From Deroplatys truncata (lineage: Eukaryota > Arthropoda > Insecta > Mantodea > Mantidae): a stretch of 64,000 bases of DNA. The notes under the pieces are model-generated. The model made no database searches. It worked only from the letters and a program-made list of their open reading frames with translations, and was not told where the DNA came from. The stretch is from the NCBI GenBank assembly GCA_030765065.1, contig CM060986.1, positions 72,037,573 through 72,101,572 on the forward strand, given 5' to 3'. Every line of letters starts with the position of its first letter. Within the stretch, counting starts at the first letter, position 1. Shown here in pieces: positions 42,045-53,262 of this stretch. The translations under genes were made by a program, and so were the position numbers.

Positions 42045-42285
42045 GAAACATTCGATGCCATAGCCGGGATTTGAACCACGGATCTTCCGGTTTCCGTTAC
42101 GTTGCTCTAATCAACTTAGCTACCGTGGTAACATGCCCGTACGGCATTAAATACCCCTACTTACTCGCATTTTCTCCGGTAAACCACAAGATCTCAAATT
42201 ATTATTGTAAGTCACCATTGGGGCACGCCATCGCAAAATAATTCGATATCTCCTTGTGGTTTACCGGAAAAAATGCGAGTCAGTT
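42045..42285 (-). mobile_element. SINE-E copy with a 28-bp hairpin
   Basis: On the minus strand the tRNA-like head GGTAGCTAAGTTGATTAGAG (42107-42126) and B box GGTTCAAATCCCGGC (42062-42076) are present. Beside it lie inverted arms 42163-42190 and 42253-42280 (GGTTTACCGGAGAAAATGCG type, one mismatch) around a 62-base loop containing TTGTAAGTCACCATTGG. Confidence 0.78.
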
Positions 42286-42310
42286 ATAAACTCCGTTTTA
42301 AACAATACCT

Positions 42311-42540
42311 CCACGAAAAACCGTTTAATGACAACATAATATAAAACTGAAATACATTATAATACTCGTACTGTTTACTCTCAAAGAGAGAGACATTATT
42401 AGAATCATCAGTCCAATCTGAATATACAACTAAATAAATCACTGTTTTGCACAATTTATCCATGAAAAGTATTTTAATGACAAGATAATGTGAAACTGAA
42501 GTAAATTATACTTTTTTACTCTTAAAGGGGACATATTTAC
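42311..42540 (+). repeat. Imperfect direct repeat, ~150-bp period
   Basis: Unit 1 from 42311 (CACGAAAAACCGTTTAATGA, CAACATAATATAAAACTGAA, TTTACTCTCAAAG) is repeated from 42461 (CATGAAAAGTATTTTAATGA, CAAGATAATGTGAAACTGAA, TTTACTCTTAAAG). Two units only. Confidence 0.7.
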
Positions 42541-42894
42541 TTGACATTTTAATAATCTGTTCATGCGAATGCTGCCTGGAGTTGCCCTAGCAATGTCTTT
42601 AAATGGCAAATTGGCTTCCCACGTACCACAATTCTTCCCTGATGCACTTCCGAAATATTTACATACATCGCGTGAGCTAAAGTTAACACACACCACTGCT
42701 TGGTCGAACAGCAAAGACAGAACAATCCTTACACACCCCTACCTGCTATGTACGCGCCCGCTGAGAAGGTTAGTAAAATGGCTCCCGAAGATCCGATGAC
42801 GATATGAAAGAAAGCGAATGTACAGGTAAAGGTAGACAACACGGAGGGTCCCCCGAAACTGAGGAACAACACGTACGTAGGCCAATGCGGCCCT
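42541..42894. other. Unassigned sequence
   Basis: Less AT-rich towards the end. Frames here have no family character. Confidence 0.35.
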
Positions 42895-43228
42895 TTAAGC
42901 TTCGAACGCGACCCTTAGGCGGGAGGGATAAGGAAGAGACCCGAAGGGCGACCAGATCCGGAGACGGGCGCAAGCATGGATGGGTTCCCTAACGTTTCCA
43001 GATTGAACGAGTCCTACACCTTCACAAAGTGACCGCCCAGCCGCAACATGCCGAACACCGTCGCCTGGTCCTTCAACCCTGAAATAGATGATAATGAAGG
43101 AAATAATGGACAAGAAAGTCGTGGTAGAAGAGGAAGCACCCCAGCATTCGCCTACCGACCCGGGGAAACATAAAAAAATCCACGGTCAAAGTGGACACGC
43201 ATTACCGCCCAGCCAGCTCGCTCGGTTA
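42895..43228 (-). mobile_element. SINE-C copy
   Basis: On the minus strand: head ACCGAGCGAGCTGGCTGGGC, body GGTCGGTAGGCGAATGCTGG, TACCACGACTTTCTTGTCC and GTTGAAGGACCAGGCGACGG. The shared 3' block is GTTCAATCTGGAAACGTTAG, GAACCCATCC, CGCCCGTCTCCGGATCTGG. The B box is deleted. Very close to the copies at 38120-38640 and 55322-55850. Confidence 0.8.
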
Positions 43229-44636
43229 ATGGTAAAAGGCAACTATGAAATATGATTATACTCCATGTCTTCAACAATAAATATATCCAAAGTTAGAGGA
43301 TTTAATATAATTCATGCATATATGTGCAGTAAAATAGGCAAAATAGTCAAAGAAATGAAATAGTCAGCATAACCCGTGTTATTATTGTATAAGCACAGTC
43401 CATGACATAGGCGCAAGAAATTGAAAGGTAGGCTAGGAACATATTACACAAATTTGTCATATAATTAGTGATCAGATAACACACCTGAGTTAAGCGGGAC
43501 CAAATTGCCCTCCAGGCTGTGGGTGGACCTTTACGGAATGTAGCAATATTTCCTATAAATTTTGTGCGAGTTCATGTGTTTCGTTATTTCATAATTACCT
43601 GCCTGAGTTGGAACTTGAAACCGGGAAATACTTCTCAGATTACTTTGACCCAAGCTGTTCACTTAACCCTTGCTTCACAAATTACAATCTTCGTGAATTA
43701 GCAAATTAAAATTAAATTCAGGATATAGAGAAAATGGCCCTGGGGCCGGCAATTTCGCCTTGATGCTATGTTTAACGTTGTGTAATTCAATGTGTGCTTC
43801 TTTTAAAGTCATGTATACAAAATTTAATAAAAGGATTTGATGTCACGTGCAGTTGTGGCGTATGAATAAGGATGCTAATGAGCTGTTGAAGTTTTGTAAA
43901 TTGCCATACATAATGGTCCACTCATTGTTTATGTTAACCACTCTTTAGGCTTAATATAACGACAGTTGACTTGTAAATCAAAGTAATTATACTTAACGGA
44001 AAGTATATTTGTACGGTTATATGCAAAAAAAAATATTGTTGAACCTCTCTAGATAGCGAGTGTTTTTTTAAGGTTACGACTATTGTATCACTAACATTTT
44101 ACCCTCGTAATTATATCACCTAAGATAACTTCCAGGAAATAAAATTTTACAATAAATAAATTTCAGTAGGGTAAAAAGGAATTAATCAAATTGATTACAT
44201 TGCCAATGATATCACCTTGCACGGGGCAAAGTTCACTGCACCTAATTTAATAGCTTATTTAGATACTCAACCATGATTATAATGCTTAATAAAATATTAT
44301 TATAGCAGACAATTGAAGTTAGTGTAGGAATAAAAGATATTACATTGATAGTCAAAGATCTTTTGAATATTTCGAAGAGGCTAATTAATAAAACTAATGA
44401 TCCAGCATAAAAAATGTAGAGAGCGCATACCACATGTTGGAAACGGCAGATAGATCAGGTTGGTGTAGGACATTGGCTTTAAATTTATATTTTTTCTCCG
44501 TTATTGATGAAATTCGTTATCCTGTTGGTTTACGATGCTGCAGACATTTAAACACTAGTTTCATATATAATTAGCAGAACCCACCTCACTTCTCGCCTTA
44601 TTGCGATGAATACGGAGATTCTTTCTCATTTTCTAA
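43229..44636. other. Unassigned AT-rich sequence
   Basis: About 1.4 kb with nothing recognised. Confidence 0.45.
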
Positions 44637-44815
44637 GTGTCTCTCCCTCCCTCTAAATCCTCTTCACCTCCCTTTTATTCTCTCCCTCATCTCCATATTT
44701 CTCCTTTCTCAATTTCTCTCCATCCTTCTCCTTTTCATGTGAACTTCTACCTCTCTCCTTTTCCAGTGACTCATTCCTTCATTCTCTCCTCTCGGTCTCC
44801 CTCTCCATTTGTGCA
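44637..44815 (+). repeat. Pyrimidine-rich tract
   Basis: About 180 bases dominated by C and T (CTCCCTC, TTCTCTC, CTTCCC words). Low-complexity. The 75-codon Ser/Pro-rich frame across it is compositional. Confidence 0.75.
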
Positions 44816-44890
44816 GCTTACAGGTGTTGTAATTTTAAAAATCGGTAATAATAATAATAGCTGAAGAAATCTCGGCACTATGCCAGTAGT

Positions 44891-44900
44891 AGTAATAGTA

Positions 44901-44964
<64 letters not shown>

Positions 44965-45105
44965 TCGGTCTGTTGCGATTATTGAACCTCCAGAGGGAAG
45001 GAATGAGATGAGGGATAACAGGGCAGCCAGAGGTTCCTAATATCTCCAGATTATGCATCCCAGCAGAGGGGCCCTTTGATCTCTCCCACATACTCAAGGA
45101 CATGT
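44891..45105 (-). mobile_element. SINE-C 3' fragment with AAT-repeat tail
   Basis: The AAT-type run (44891-44960) is followed by the inverted SINE-C 3' block: CTGTTGCGATTATTGAACCTC, GAGGGATAACAGGGCAG and CCTAATATCTCCAGATTATGCA, equivalent to the GTTCAATCTGGAAATATTAG block at 55684-55703. No head is present, so this is a 5'-truncated copy. Confidence 0.6.
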
Positions 45106-45409
45106 TCAGGCAGAAGCTTTTGATCTTGCATGAGAAACAGTTCTCTCCTCAAACGCACTTCATATTCCCGCACACCATTGTCCGTTGCGCCTGACCCTTA
45201 ACGCTGAAAGATAAAAGAACACATTAAATGAGAGCAAAAGAGAGACGGTGGTGCTTTTTCCTTTAAGGAATAGATTAGTTCAACAATATGCTATACAGAT
45301 CCGGAAACAAAGACAGAAGATAACAAGATAACATAAATAAGAAGAGCAGAGGAGAGCTACATAAGGCCCCACTGGCACTTGATCCGAGGAACTGAAGTAA
45401 CTGTCATGT
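45106..45409. other. Unassigned sequence
   Basis: Nothing recognised. Confidence 0.4.
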
Positions 45410-45735
45410 AAATATCATGGCTTTTTTTAGCAAAATCATTTGAGCCATTTTTGATAAAACCAATATTTTCGAACAATTTTCCATGGAAAGGGTAGTCTGG
45501 TTTGGGGGATGTTTTTAAATCTTGATGTCGCATCTTTGGAAGATACTGATCTTAAATCCAAGATTGATATTTATCGGGCATTTTGTTTTTGAGTTATGCT
45601 GTTCACAGAAAACACACACCCGTGGACCCTTTTCTAAAACTTTTTCGATTCAGGGGTCCTCGAAACATGTACTTCCGGTGAAATTTCGACATTGAACTTT
45701 CGGTGAAATACAATACTTCCTTTATTTGCTGCAAT
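45410..45735 (-). repeat. R family repeat, 5' third
   Basis: Inverted R text on the plus strand: AATCATTTGAGCCATTTTTG, TTTTCCATGGAAAGGGTAGT, TTTTTGAGTTATGCTGTTCA, GATTCAGGGGTCCTCGAAAC, TACTTCCGGTGAAATTTCG, AATACAATACTTCC. Stops near the R start. Confidence 0.75.
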
Positions 45736-45764
45736 AATTTCAGACCTGCAACAATTTTAAACGG

Positions 45765-46075
45765 GGGCGCCAGAATAACGCAGTGGTTTCCTTTCCGGCT
45801 CTCATACTGAGGGTCTGGGTTCGATTCTGGACTTTGGGGTGGCGATTTTAAGTTGGCCCTATCCACGCCTTCACCTCTGACTTGCTTATGAAGTACGCCC
45901 AAGGACCAAAGTGGTTCGAAGTCCATGATATAAGCTGTAGGTCCTCTCATTCCACTACCATCCTCATCATCCTCCATCGGAGGCAACGGATTCCGCCCGC
46001 TGGGTGCCTCCACCTCAGAAATGGGTCAAGTCATCGCTTGGTGGAATGAGGCATTCCCCGAAGATCAAAGACCAT
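45765..46075 (+). mobile_element. SINE-G, single copy
   Basis: A tRNA-like head GGGGGCGCCAGAATAACGCA with B box GGGTTCGATTCTGGAC (45826-45841), then a body (GGTGGCGATTTTAAGTTGGC, CATCCTCATCATCCTCCATC). No second copy in the window. The head arrangement makes a SINE likely. Confidence 0.55.
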
Positions 46076-47180
46076 ATGGGGAGCATTAGAAACGACGACA
46101 ATTCTAAACGGCGTCTCGAAGTGAGTCTGTGAGCTCTTTGGAAAGGAAGATTGAAGGACATCTTAGTCCGGCAAGGATTTGAATAGTGAATTTCTCTGTG
46201 CACATTTTAAGAAACAACACAAAAATGTTGATTTCTGTAGGAAGACGAACTACGCTAAAAGAATATCGTGCCATCCACGAGTGGGTTTTCATTAATTTAC
46301 ATTTTTATTTCATTAAGTCCTACAGAAATCGTCCTACATGCGTTTCCTGTACCTACATTACAAATAATAATTTCCATTCATTTTGATTGCAAGGAAACGT
46401 CCCTCATATGATTTGCGGGCACGCCTGGGCGGATTGCATTAAACAAATGAACGTGTACTACGTGAATCACTCCAGCTGTAGGCAGCAACGATTTCCAGTT
46501 TTAAACCACAAACTGCTATCACATTCCTGAATTTTCCATATAATTTTTCATCGCTTCACATTTGTATGCAAATTACCTCAAAATTAACTCAAAGAGAGAA
46601 ATGCAAGCAGCAATAAAGCTGTTATACACGTGTGCATGGGCAAAGGTTCAAGGTCACTTTTTTTCTTCTCCAGATTTGTTTCTTCCTTTCTTTTTCGTCC
46701 TTTTTCTCTTCGACAGCTCCTCCTACTTTCGGATGCTTCGGGGAAACAAATGCTTGGAGCTTCGATTGCAGGTGAAGCATCGATGAGCTTGGTCACTTCA
46801 TTATACGATCTTCCTCCCTCTCCGTTTCTCTCTTACCTTTTGTATCCTTTCTCCAATAGACTGCCAGCTTAAGTAGATTAGGAGCGTTACAGGGCGTGTG
46901 GAAACATAGCAGTAAAATTTAGACTTATAATTTTGCAATCTTACAATGTTGTCGGTAATATATGGTACTGGATTGTATTACTTCTCTACTATTTACCTAC
47001 AGTAGATAGATAGATTAAGGTATCTTTATGGGTTTCAAATTATTGAAGTTATTACACAAGTATTTAGTGCATGGGTCATTGACCGTACATGCATATTTAA
47101 GATACAAGGTATGGTGAACAGAAAAAGAATAAAACAAAAAAAGAACAAGAAAAAGGAAAATAGAGATGAATTACCTTTGA
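46076..47180. other. Unassigned sequence
   Basis: No family-like frames. A T/C-rich stretch lies at 46655-46720. Confidence 0.45.
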
Positions 47181-47875
47181 TTAACTGAATAAATCTGACC
47201 TAGCTTCGCGCGCTTTAGCCAAGAAATTGTCCATGTTTTGCCAGTTCCTCTGGTCAGCCAGCAGATCCCAACATGCCAATCTCTTTCTTGACGGACTTAA
47301 GAATTTTTCTTTGAGTTTAATTGTACGCTGGTTCTCCCACTGAGCGCATTCCACCAAAATATGTACCCAGTCCTCATCCGAATCACAGAATGGGCAGATT
47401 CTCCTGCCAGAATTGTCCGTCATTTTCTCTGCCCTCCAGCCCCCCAGTCTAAACCATGCCATTTCTGATCTTTCCTTTCTTCCTAAATTAAGTATATATG
47501 CCCCTTTACTCCATTCAATTTTGTTTCATCTGCTAGACTTAGAGAAGGTTTAATTTTACATTCCGATTTTATTTCCTGTTGGTTGATGTCTCTTAGTCTT
47601 CTTTTGATACCTTTTGACACCTACGTTTTTGTCGTTTGTTTCAGCTCTTTGCCATACTAACCCCATTCATATTCTCCTCAAACTCCTCTCCAAATCAGCT
47701 GCCCAAAACTTAGGAGACGGGTTCTCTCGCTGGTATTTATAACATTTGGATCGTAGTGTGGAGTTATCCCCCTGCATCAGCCTCAGCCAGTACTTCACTG
47801 CTCTTATATTACAGTGTATTTGTGTCTTCATAACATCCCAATACACCCGAATTTGATGTACCTTGTGAATAGAGG
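47181..47875 (-). pseudogene. LINE C-terminal region with zinc knuckle
   Basis: Minus-strand reading: VHQIRVYWDVMKTQIHCNIR and AVKYWLRLMQGDNSTLRSK (47870-47740), then NLGRKERSEMAWFRLGGWRA (~47490-47430) and the knuckle RRICPFCDSDEDWVHILVEC (47400-47340). It ends QNMDNFLAKAREARSDLFS with a stop at 47181. The IRAVKYWLRL block and the C..C...(D/E)DW.H....C knuckle are typical of the end of certain insect LINEs. One internal frameshift. Adjoins an R copy on the left of its coding start. Confidence 0.65.
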
Positions 47876-48515
47876 AAGCATGTATATCATCCAAAATGTG
47901 GATATCGAGTCTTCTCTGAAAAAACACGTTTTGTAACTCCCTGGATTAAAAATATATTAAAAAAGGGTCTTCTGTGTGTGTTTTATCTATGAAGAATATA
48001 AACAAAAACGAAAAGTCGGTTAAATACCTAATTGGCAGCGTCTTCCATAGATGCGACACGGTGATTAAAAAAAATCTTCCATTCCAAACTTCTTTGCGTG
48101 AAAATGTTCACTATTCGTTATTTTCTAAAAAATAACTCTAACAGTTTTTATTAAAATACTATATGTTTAAGGTATTCGTGTGACAAATAAAATGTATATC
48201 TTGAATTTTCTGGAAATTGCTGTTAAGTTCTCATTAGTAAATCGTAAGAGATAGAAAAATATCTTACTACACATAACATGTAGACCTCATTAAATCACAC
48301 AATTTATACCCAGAATTTTGTGACGTGTCTATTCAATTTTTCGCGATGTCGTCGGAAGACTATAGAACCTCAGTGTCAACAAATAGCATCCCGGGTTTAA
48401 ATATCTAACTATTGATTCGGTTTCTTCTTATACCTATAACTAAATGTGTAATTAAACGTTTACTGGAAATTATTATCTTGATTAACATGCAATACAAACA
48501 AAAATAAGCTTCCAT
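47876..48515 (+). repeat. R family repeat, most of a diverged copy, interrupted
   Basis: GAGGAAGCATGTATATCATCC, ATATCGAGTCTTCTCTG, the GTGTGTG spot, AACGAAAAGTCGGTTAAATAC, TTTTTATTAAAATACTATATG, TTGACAAATA-type block, ATCTTGAATTTTCTGG, CATGTAGACCTCATTAAATC and TTATCTTGATTAACATGC. The 3' end resumes at 48890-48962 after the SINE-E. Confidence 0.72.
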
Positions 48516-48889
48516 AGAATAGGAAAGGTAGAATCAGGCGACTGTAAAATTCAGTGCCATAGCCGGGATTTGAACCGGTCTCCGCTGGTTGCTCTAACCA
48601 CTGAGCTACCATGGCAACATGCAGGCACGACACTAAATTCTCCAGCTGATTCGCATTTTTCCCGGTAAACGACAACGAGATCTTTACTTGTATTGAGATG
48701 ACATATCCCAATGGCGACTTACAATGTTGTAAGTACTTTAAGTCCCACAAGTTTCAACCACTATTAGGCCAATTAATGGAATTAATTGTTCTTCCACACA
48801 AGCCGTGTGTTGGACGGGGTTGGAAAGGTAGAATCAGGCGACTGAAAAATTTAATGCCATAGCCGGGATTTGAACGATTCCATTTCGTA
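48516..48889 (-). mobile_element. SINE-E, head-to-tail pair
   Basis: The first unit (48516-48800) has GAAAGGTAGAATCAGGCGAC, B box GGTTCAAATCCCGGC, head GGTAGCTCAGTGGTTAGAGC (minus strand) and the TTTACCGG region. A second truncated unit (48800-48876) repeats GGAAAGGTAGAATCAGGCGA and GCCATAGCCGGGATTTGAAC. Both interrupt an R copy. TTCCATAGAATAG before (48511-48523) and TTCCAT..CGTAGAATAG after suggest a target duplication. Confidence 0.75.
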
Positions 48890-48962
48890 GAATAGTTTGT
48901 ATAAGATACATAAAAATACACGATAGCGGCTAGAGAAAGTCATGTGAACGTAAACATCAGAT
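48890..48962 (+). repeat. R family repeat, 3' end after SINE-E
   Basis: GAATAGTTTGTATAAG, CGGCTAGAGAAAGTCATGTG, AACGTAAACATCAG, the end of the copy started at 47876. Confidence 0.75.
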
Positions 48963-49642
48963 TTGTTTTTCTTGCAAATAGCACTATGTGGGCTGATTTA
49001 CCCTTTGCTTTGCGCTCTAGCTTTATAGCGGTCTACGTGTTCTTCAGTTAGAAGAAGAACCAGGGATAATTATCCGGAAAGGGCCGCAGAAATCGCGTGA
49101 CTGGGGGGAAGACAGTTTAGTGACTAATGTGGACTCGTTGGGACTTTGACTCTTGAAAGATGAGCGGTCATTCGTTTCGGGACGAAGGAAAAAGGGAGAA
49201 GAAAAGAGACCTCACAGCCATACGGTGCGGCTAGCTTTGGAATGATTCCATCACTAACGTTCGTTCCAAAAATATAGAAGCAATTTACTGCTTTCTTTGT
49301 GACATGTATCGGCCTTGCCCCTTCAAGATCCCAGATAACAGACACTTATCATAGACAGGAGCATTTCATTGCAACTCCGAACCATACAGCTCAATGTCAA
49401 CTTCAGTAACGCCGACGTGATGTGAGCGCAATAACCTATACTCTGTCTTGTAGAAAAATAATAAAAAACAAATACACTCTATTTGCTCATGGGTATCCGA
49501 CATTGGTGCTGTATTTCTTTACCGCAGCTTGCAAGCATTAAGAACTCATTCGTTTTTCTGCAACTTCCTACAAAAGAGCTTACGATGTAGACAAAACTGC
49601 AAGGCTGATGGACTTATTCAAAGGAATAAAATTCATATCTAT
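48963..49642. other. Unassigned sequence
   Basis: Nothing recognised. 49000-49360 is less AT-rich and holds a 73-codon minus frame with no motif. Confidence 0.4.
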
Positions 49643-49668
49643 GTACGAGACACGTTTTTAAAGTAAGT
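49643..49668 (+). mobile_element. Solo mariner terminal repeat
   Basis: TACGAGACACGTTTTTAAAG and TAAGTA match the left end of the mariner at 2340 (CGAGGCGTGTTTTTAAAGTAAGCA) with a few changes. No transposase follows. An R copy begins about ten bases later. Confidence 0.65.
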
Positions 49669-49679
49669 AGCGGTACTTT

Positions 49680-50565
49680 TTACTTTCTCTACTACGTATA
49701 GTAAGTAGGGGCAGTATTTCATTCCACCCAAAAATTCGATACCGAGTTTTCAACGGAAATACATGTTTTGAGAACCCCTGAATCCAAAAAAAGCATTTTT
49801 GGAAACATGGCCTGTGTGTGTCTGTGAACAGCATAACTCAGAAACGAACAGTCGGATAAACACCAAACTTGGTATTTAGGTTCAGTATCTTCCAGAGATG
49901 CGACACGAAGGTTTTCAAGAAAATCCCCCACCCCAGACTACCCTTTACATGGAAGATTTTTCGAAAATTTTAATTTTTTCAAAAATGGCTAAAACTATTT
50001 TGATTAAAATATCATATGTTTAAGATAATATCATGACAAATAAAATGTATATCTTGAATTTTCTGGGAATGTCTTCAAAAGTATTCTTCATTGTGAACGA
50101 CGTTTGCATAACTGGTAAACCATAAGAGATAGACAAACTTTTACTACACAAAAAATGTAGATCGCGTTAAAATACACAATTTATATCATATGCATTTTTT
50201 TGTTGAGTGAACCATTTTCGTGATATTGCTTGTTATTCCCTTAACTTTTTCAATACTTATTTTAAATGGGAATTCGTTATTCATTTTTTTTGTATTGGAT
50301 ATGCAAAGAGTATTAATCTATGGCAAAGAGAATGGTGCTGCACATAGCAACCAGCTATTAAGAGTAATGTCTATGCTTAAAGGCTACTATATCTCTATAT
50401 TGCCCTTGTAAATATATATTCCCCTTACATCTACAAGAAAATTAGCAATAAGAGTCTGCAAATGTTTATCTCGATTAACATGAAGCATATGAAGAATGAG
50501 CGTTTGTAAAAATAGTTTGTACAAGAGTAGAGAAAGTCATGTGAGTGTAACACATCAGATTGTTT
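49680..50565 (+). repeat. R family repeat, near full length (~886 bp)
   Basis: Start ACTTTCTCTACTACGTATAG, end GAGTAGAGAAAGTCATGTGA and GTGTAACACATCAG. Very close to 11647-12540, sharing the TTGGATATGCAAAGAGTATT variant near 50296-50315. The near-terminal motif ACTTTCTCTACT and its inverse AGTAGAGAAAGT are both perfect here. Confidence 0.88.
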
Positions 50566-50660
50566 TTGTCCTGGTAATGCAAAGAGAATGGAATACTCGT
50601 CATAGCAACCGGCTCTTAATATATTTGACTATCGCTTAAAACCTACCATATTATGTTTAT
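50566..50660 (+). repeat. R family fragment of the second subfamily
   Basis: TTGTCCTGGTAATGCAAAGAG, AATGGAATACTCGTCATAGC, TTTGACTATCGCTTAAAACC. This is the variant found in 40535-41432, not in the adjacent copy, so it is a separate fragment abutting the R 3' end. Confidence 0.65.
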
Positions 50661-51415
50661 TTCCTTAATAAATTTGTAGTTTATCAAATACGTATGTAAT
50701 GAAACAGCGTCAGCCTCTGAATAACCTTTATTCTTAATCTATAGGTGTATGCACTGAAGTTCCTGGATGGCAATATGTTTTAATAATTCTATGTAAGTAA
50801 GCATTGTTGTATTCTATGTTGTAATCAACTTCATTACCGAGGAAGTCAGATATTCCGCCGATGTTTCACATACTTTTGCTTGGATATCAGGTGATTCTTC
50901 AGCCGTTATTAGGAATAGCCGGCGCTGTTTGAAATTATAATTAAAAGGTATAACGGAGAGGATTCACTATAAAAACTTCAGGGTCATTGTACAAATATAT
51001 CATAAAAGGGGACGGTAAAGAACACAGGCATATAAATGAATTTAATAGTCCCATTCTAGTTTATAAAAAATGTATCACTTCAACTTCGGGTAAGCAAGCT
51101 AGTGGAAAATACACTGTGTAAATTTGACTATGGGTTGCTATAAACAATTTACAATATAGTATTAAATTTTAAGTCTCTTATTAATTGTAGTGCAATTCTA
51201 GAGAATTTAAGAATAACGATTTGCATTTCCTAGGACTATTTCCGAATAAAATAAAATAATGAAGCATATAATATTATAATGTTGAAATAACTTCAAAATG
51301 TAATAATTGTATGACATTATAATCTTCCTCTTTACATTTACACCCACATATAGAGCACTGATTTTTTGGTCCGCGGTGATAACTGATTTATTCTGACTGG
51401 GCTGTTTTTATACCA
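50661..51415. other. Unassigned AT-rich sequence
   Basis: Nothing recognised. Confidence 0.45.
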
Positions 51416-51835
51416 CACGCTATCGAACGACTTGGCTTCGCAGAAACGTATGAATCTCGCTTTCGGGAGGTCCCGGGTTCGATTCCCATCGACCGTCCGC
51501 TTTAACCTTGGGTTGTTCGTGGTTTTTCCTAGGCGAATGTTGGGGTGGTTTCTCATCTATCACGAGTTCGTTTCCCTCATTTCCCTTTCATTCCTTTTCC
51601 TTTTCAATTTTCAAGTGTGAGTTTAGGTTTCCTGGTGTATGGAGGAGCCGGACAGATGGCACGGAATGCTCGCTCAAAGGAAAGAGTATACCCCATGGAC
51701 ACAGCTACACCCTCCTGGGGGGATGGTAGCCGCAATAGATCTCCCGCACGTTGCAGTGCTCGAGGTGTCCCCCTCCGTTGTATACCCTATATCGTACACC
51801 TGGTTTGAGATAGAACGGACTGATTAGAAGTGTTG
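51416..51835 (+). mobile_element. SINE-C copy
   Basis: Head region ACGACTTGGCTTCGCAGAAA, B box GGGTTCGATTCCCATC (51476-51491), body with TTTCCTAGGCGAATGTTGGG and TCTCATCTATCACGAG, 3' part CCGGACAGATGGCACGG, CCTCCTGGGGGGATGGTAGC, CAATAGATCTCCC. Close to 60152-60640. Confidence 0.78.
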
Positions 51836-52213
51836 AAGAAACCAATATTGTTATATATCCAATGTCTTATTATTTCAAAAGTTTATACATTTCCACTAGT
51901 CACATTTTATACTCGTATGGGCAAAAGTAGAAAGGGGATGCACTTGGAAAACGGTATTATTTGAGCTATATTAGCTTTTGGTTTCAGATTTTGAGTTCCT
52001 CCTTGGCACATATTGTATTCACTTCTCCCCATCATCATTTCGTAGTTCTTCTTGGAAATGTTATATTAAACAGTTGAATTCTTTCTCTCCACACCCTGCC
52101 AGTTCTAGCAACGCAATGACTTGACTTGACTGCCGTAGTGATGGAGTCGTGTTGTAATTGCCCTTAACACTGAAACCTAAGGGTTTGTTGCATTATCTCT
52201 TATAACTATTATT
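51836..52213. other. Unassigned sequence
   Basis: Nothing recognised. Confidence 0.4.
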
Positions 52214-52470
52214 TTAGTTAAATATTCTTGTTCCTTTAGTTAGGGACAGTAGTTTATTAACCAGGTTTTCTTTAGGGAAATCGTCATTTAGGTTTATCAG
52301 ACCCAAGCGTTCATACATTTTCCTTCCCAATGCTTCACATTTGAGGATTATATGAGAGGCAGTTTCACGCCCTTTGTTACATAGTCTGCATACTGGTTCC
52401 TCTCTAAATATTCCCATTGTATTTAGGTGTTTCTATAATCTACTCGTACAGTATCCACCAAGAGCCTGGC
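52214..52470 (-). pseudogene. LINE C-terminal end with zinc knuckle
   Basis: Minus-strand reading QALGGYCTSRL, KHLNTMGIFREEPVCRLCNK, GRETASHIILKCEALGRKMY, ERLGLINLNDDF and an end KLLSLTKGTRIFN with stop at 52214. The G.C..L..HL..MGI.....CR.C....ET..H....C pattern is the end of RNase H-type LINE proteins (Jockey, R1 or I-like). Only the last ~85 residues remain. Confidence 0.7.
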
Positions 52471-53024
52471 AGCGACGCAATAAGGAAAAACTTTATCTGT
52501 ACCTAATTCTTAATATGGTTTTCATAGCTCAAAACCATTATTGCATCACATTATTCTGAATCAATTGACATTTATTTTCTCTAGTACAAGTTGGAATTAT
52601 TTCCGTTTGGCATTTACACCATCTCTCGCGAATTTATATCTTGATCTAGGAACGAGTTGAAATTTCGTTTGTGTTCATTGAAATATTTAGCTTGAATGAT
52701 GCTCTTCGTTACATTTTAACAGCGTATTCCTTCAAAGCTTCTTTCTCATATTATAATATTTGCGATCTGCTATATTAGTGTTTCTTTTTCCGAATTCATC
52801 TTAAAAAATTGTTGAAATTGATTCCAAATTTTTTTTCTTTTCATTTCAGTGTTATGAAGCTTAGCCTTTCGAATTAATTTATTTATTTTCTGTTTCGTAA
52901 TTTGACCAAATCTTCCAGAGTGCATATTGTCGTTTGATTTAGCACTTATTTCCATTGCATACATGTTGTTACACTGATCGTAAAAGAGGGTGAATATTTA
53001 TGCAACGATGATTGAGTAGCACCT
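52471..53024. other. Unassigned sequence
   Basis: Contains a Lys/Asn-rich minus frame (52770-52964) without a recognisable motif. Confidence 0.35.
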
Positions 53025-53262
53025 TCTGGTTCCCGAGGTCGCAGCTTCAAACCCGGCGGAGGGCGATGGATTTTTTTCGGGCGCAAAAACTCTTAGCCTG
53101 GCTTCCTTCGGAAGGGAAGTAAAGCGGGTGGTTCCGTGTCGTAGATTTATGGCACGTAAAACAACCTCAGTCCTGATAAAGAGGGCTCTGAGCAAAAATT
53201 CTGGTCTTTCACGCCCATTATAGAATGGGAGGCTAAGAACCATAGTAAAGAGCGTCCGTAAA
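53025..53262 (+). mobile_element. SINE-B, head truncated
   Basis: Starts within the head (TTCTGGTTCCCGAGGTCGCA), B box decayed to GCTTCAAACCC, then CGATGGATTTTTTTCGGGCG, GGAAGTAAAGCGGGTGGTTC and CACGCCCATTATAGAATGGG. Missing the A box. Confidence 0.82.

Noticed and set aside
44637-44864. Ser/Pro-rich secreted peptide
   Set aside because: It is the translation of a pyrimidine-rich low-complexity tract.
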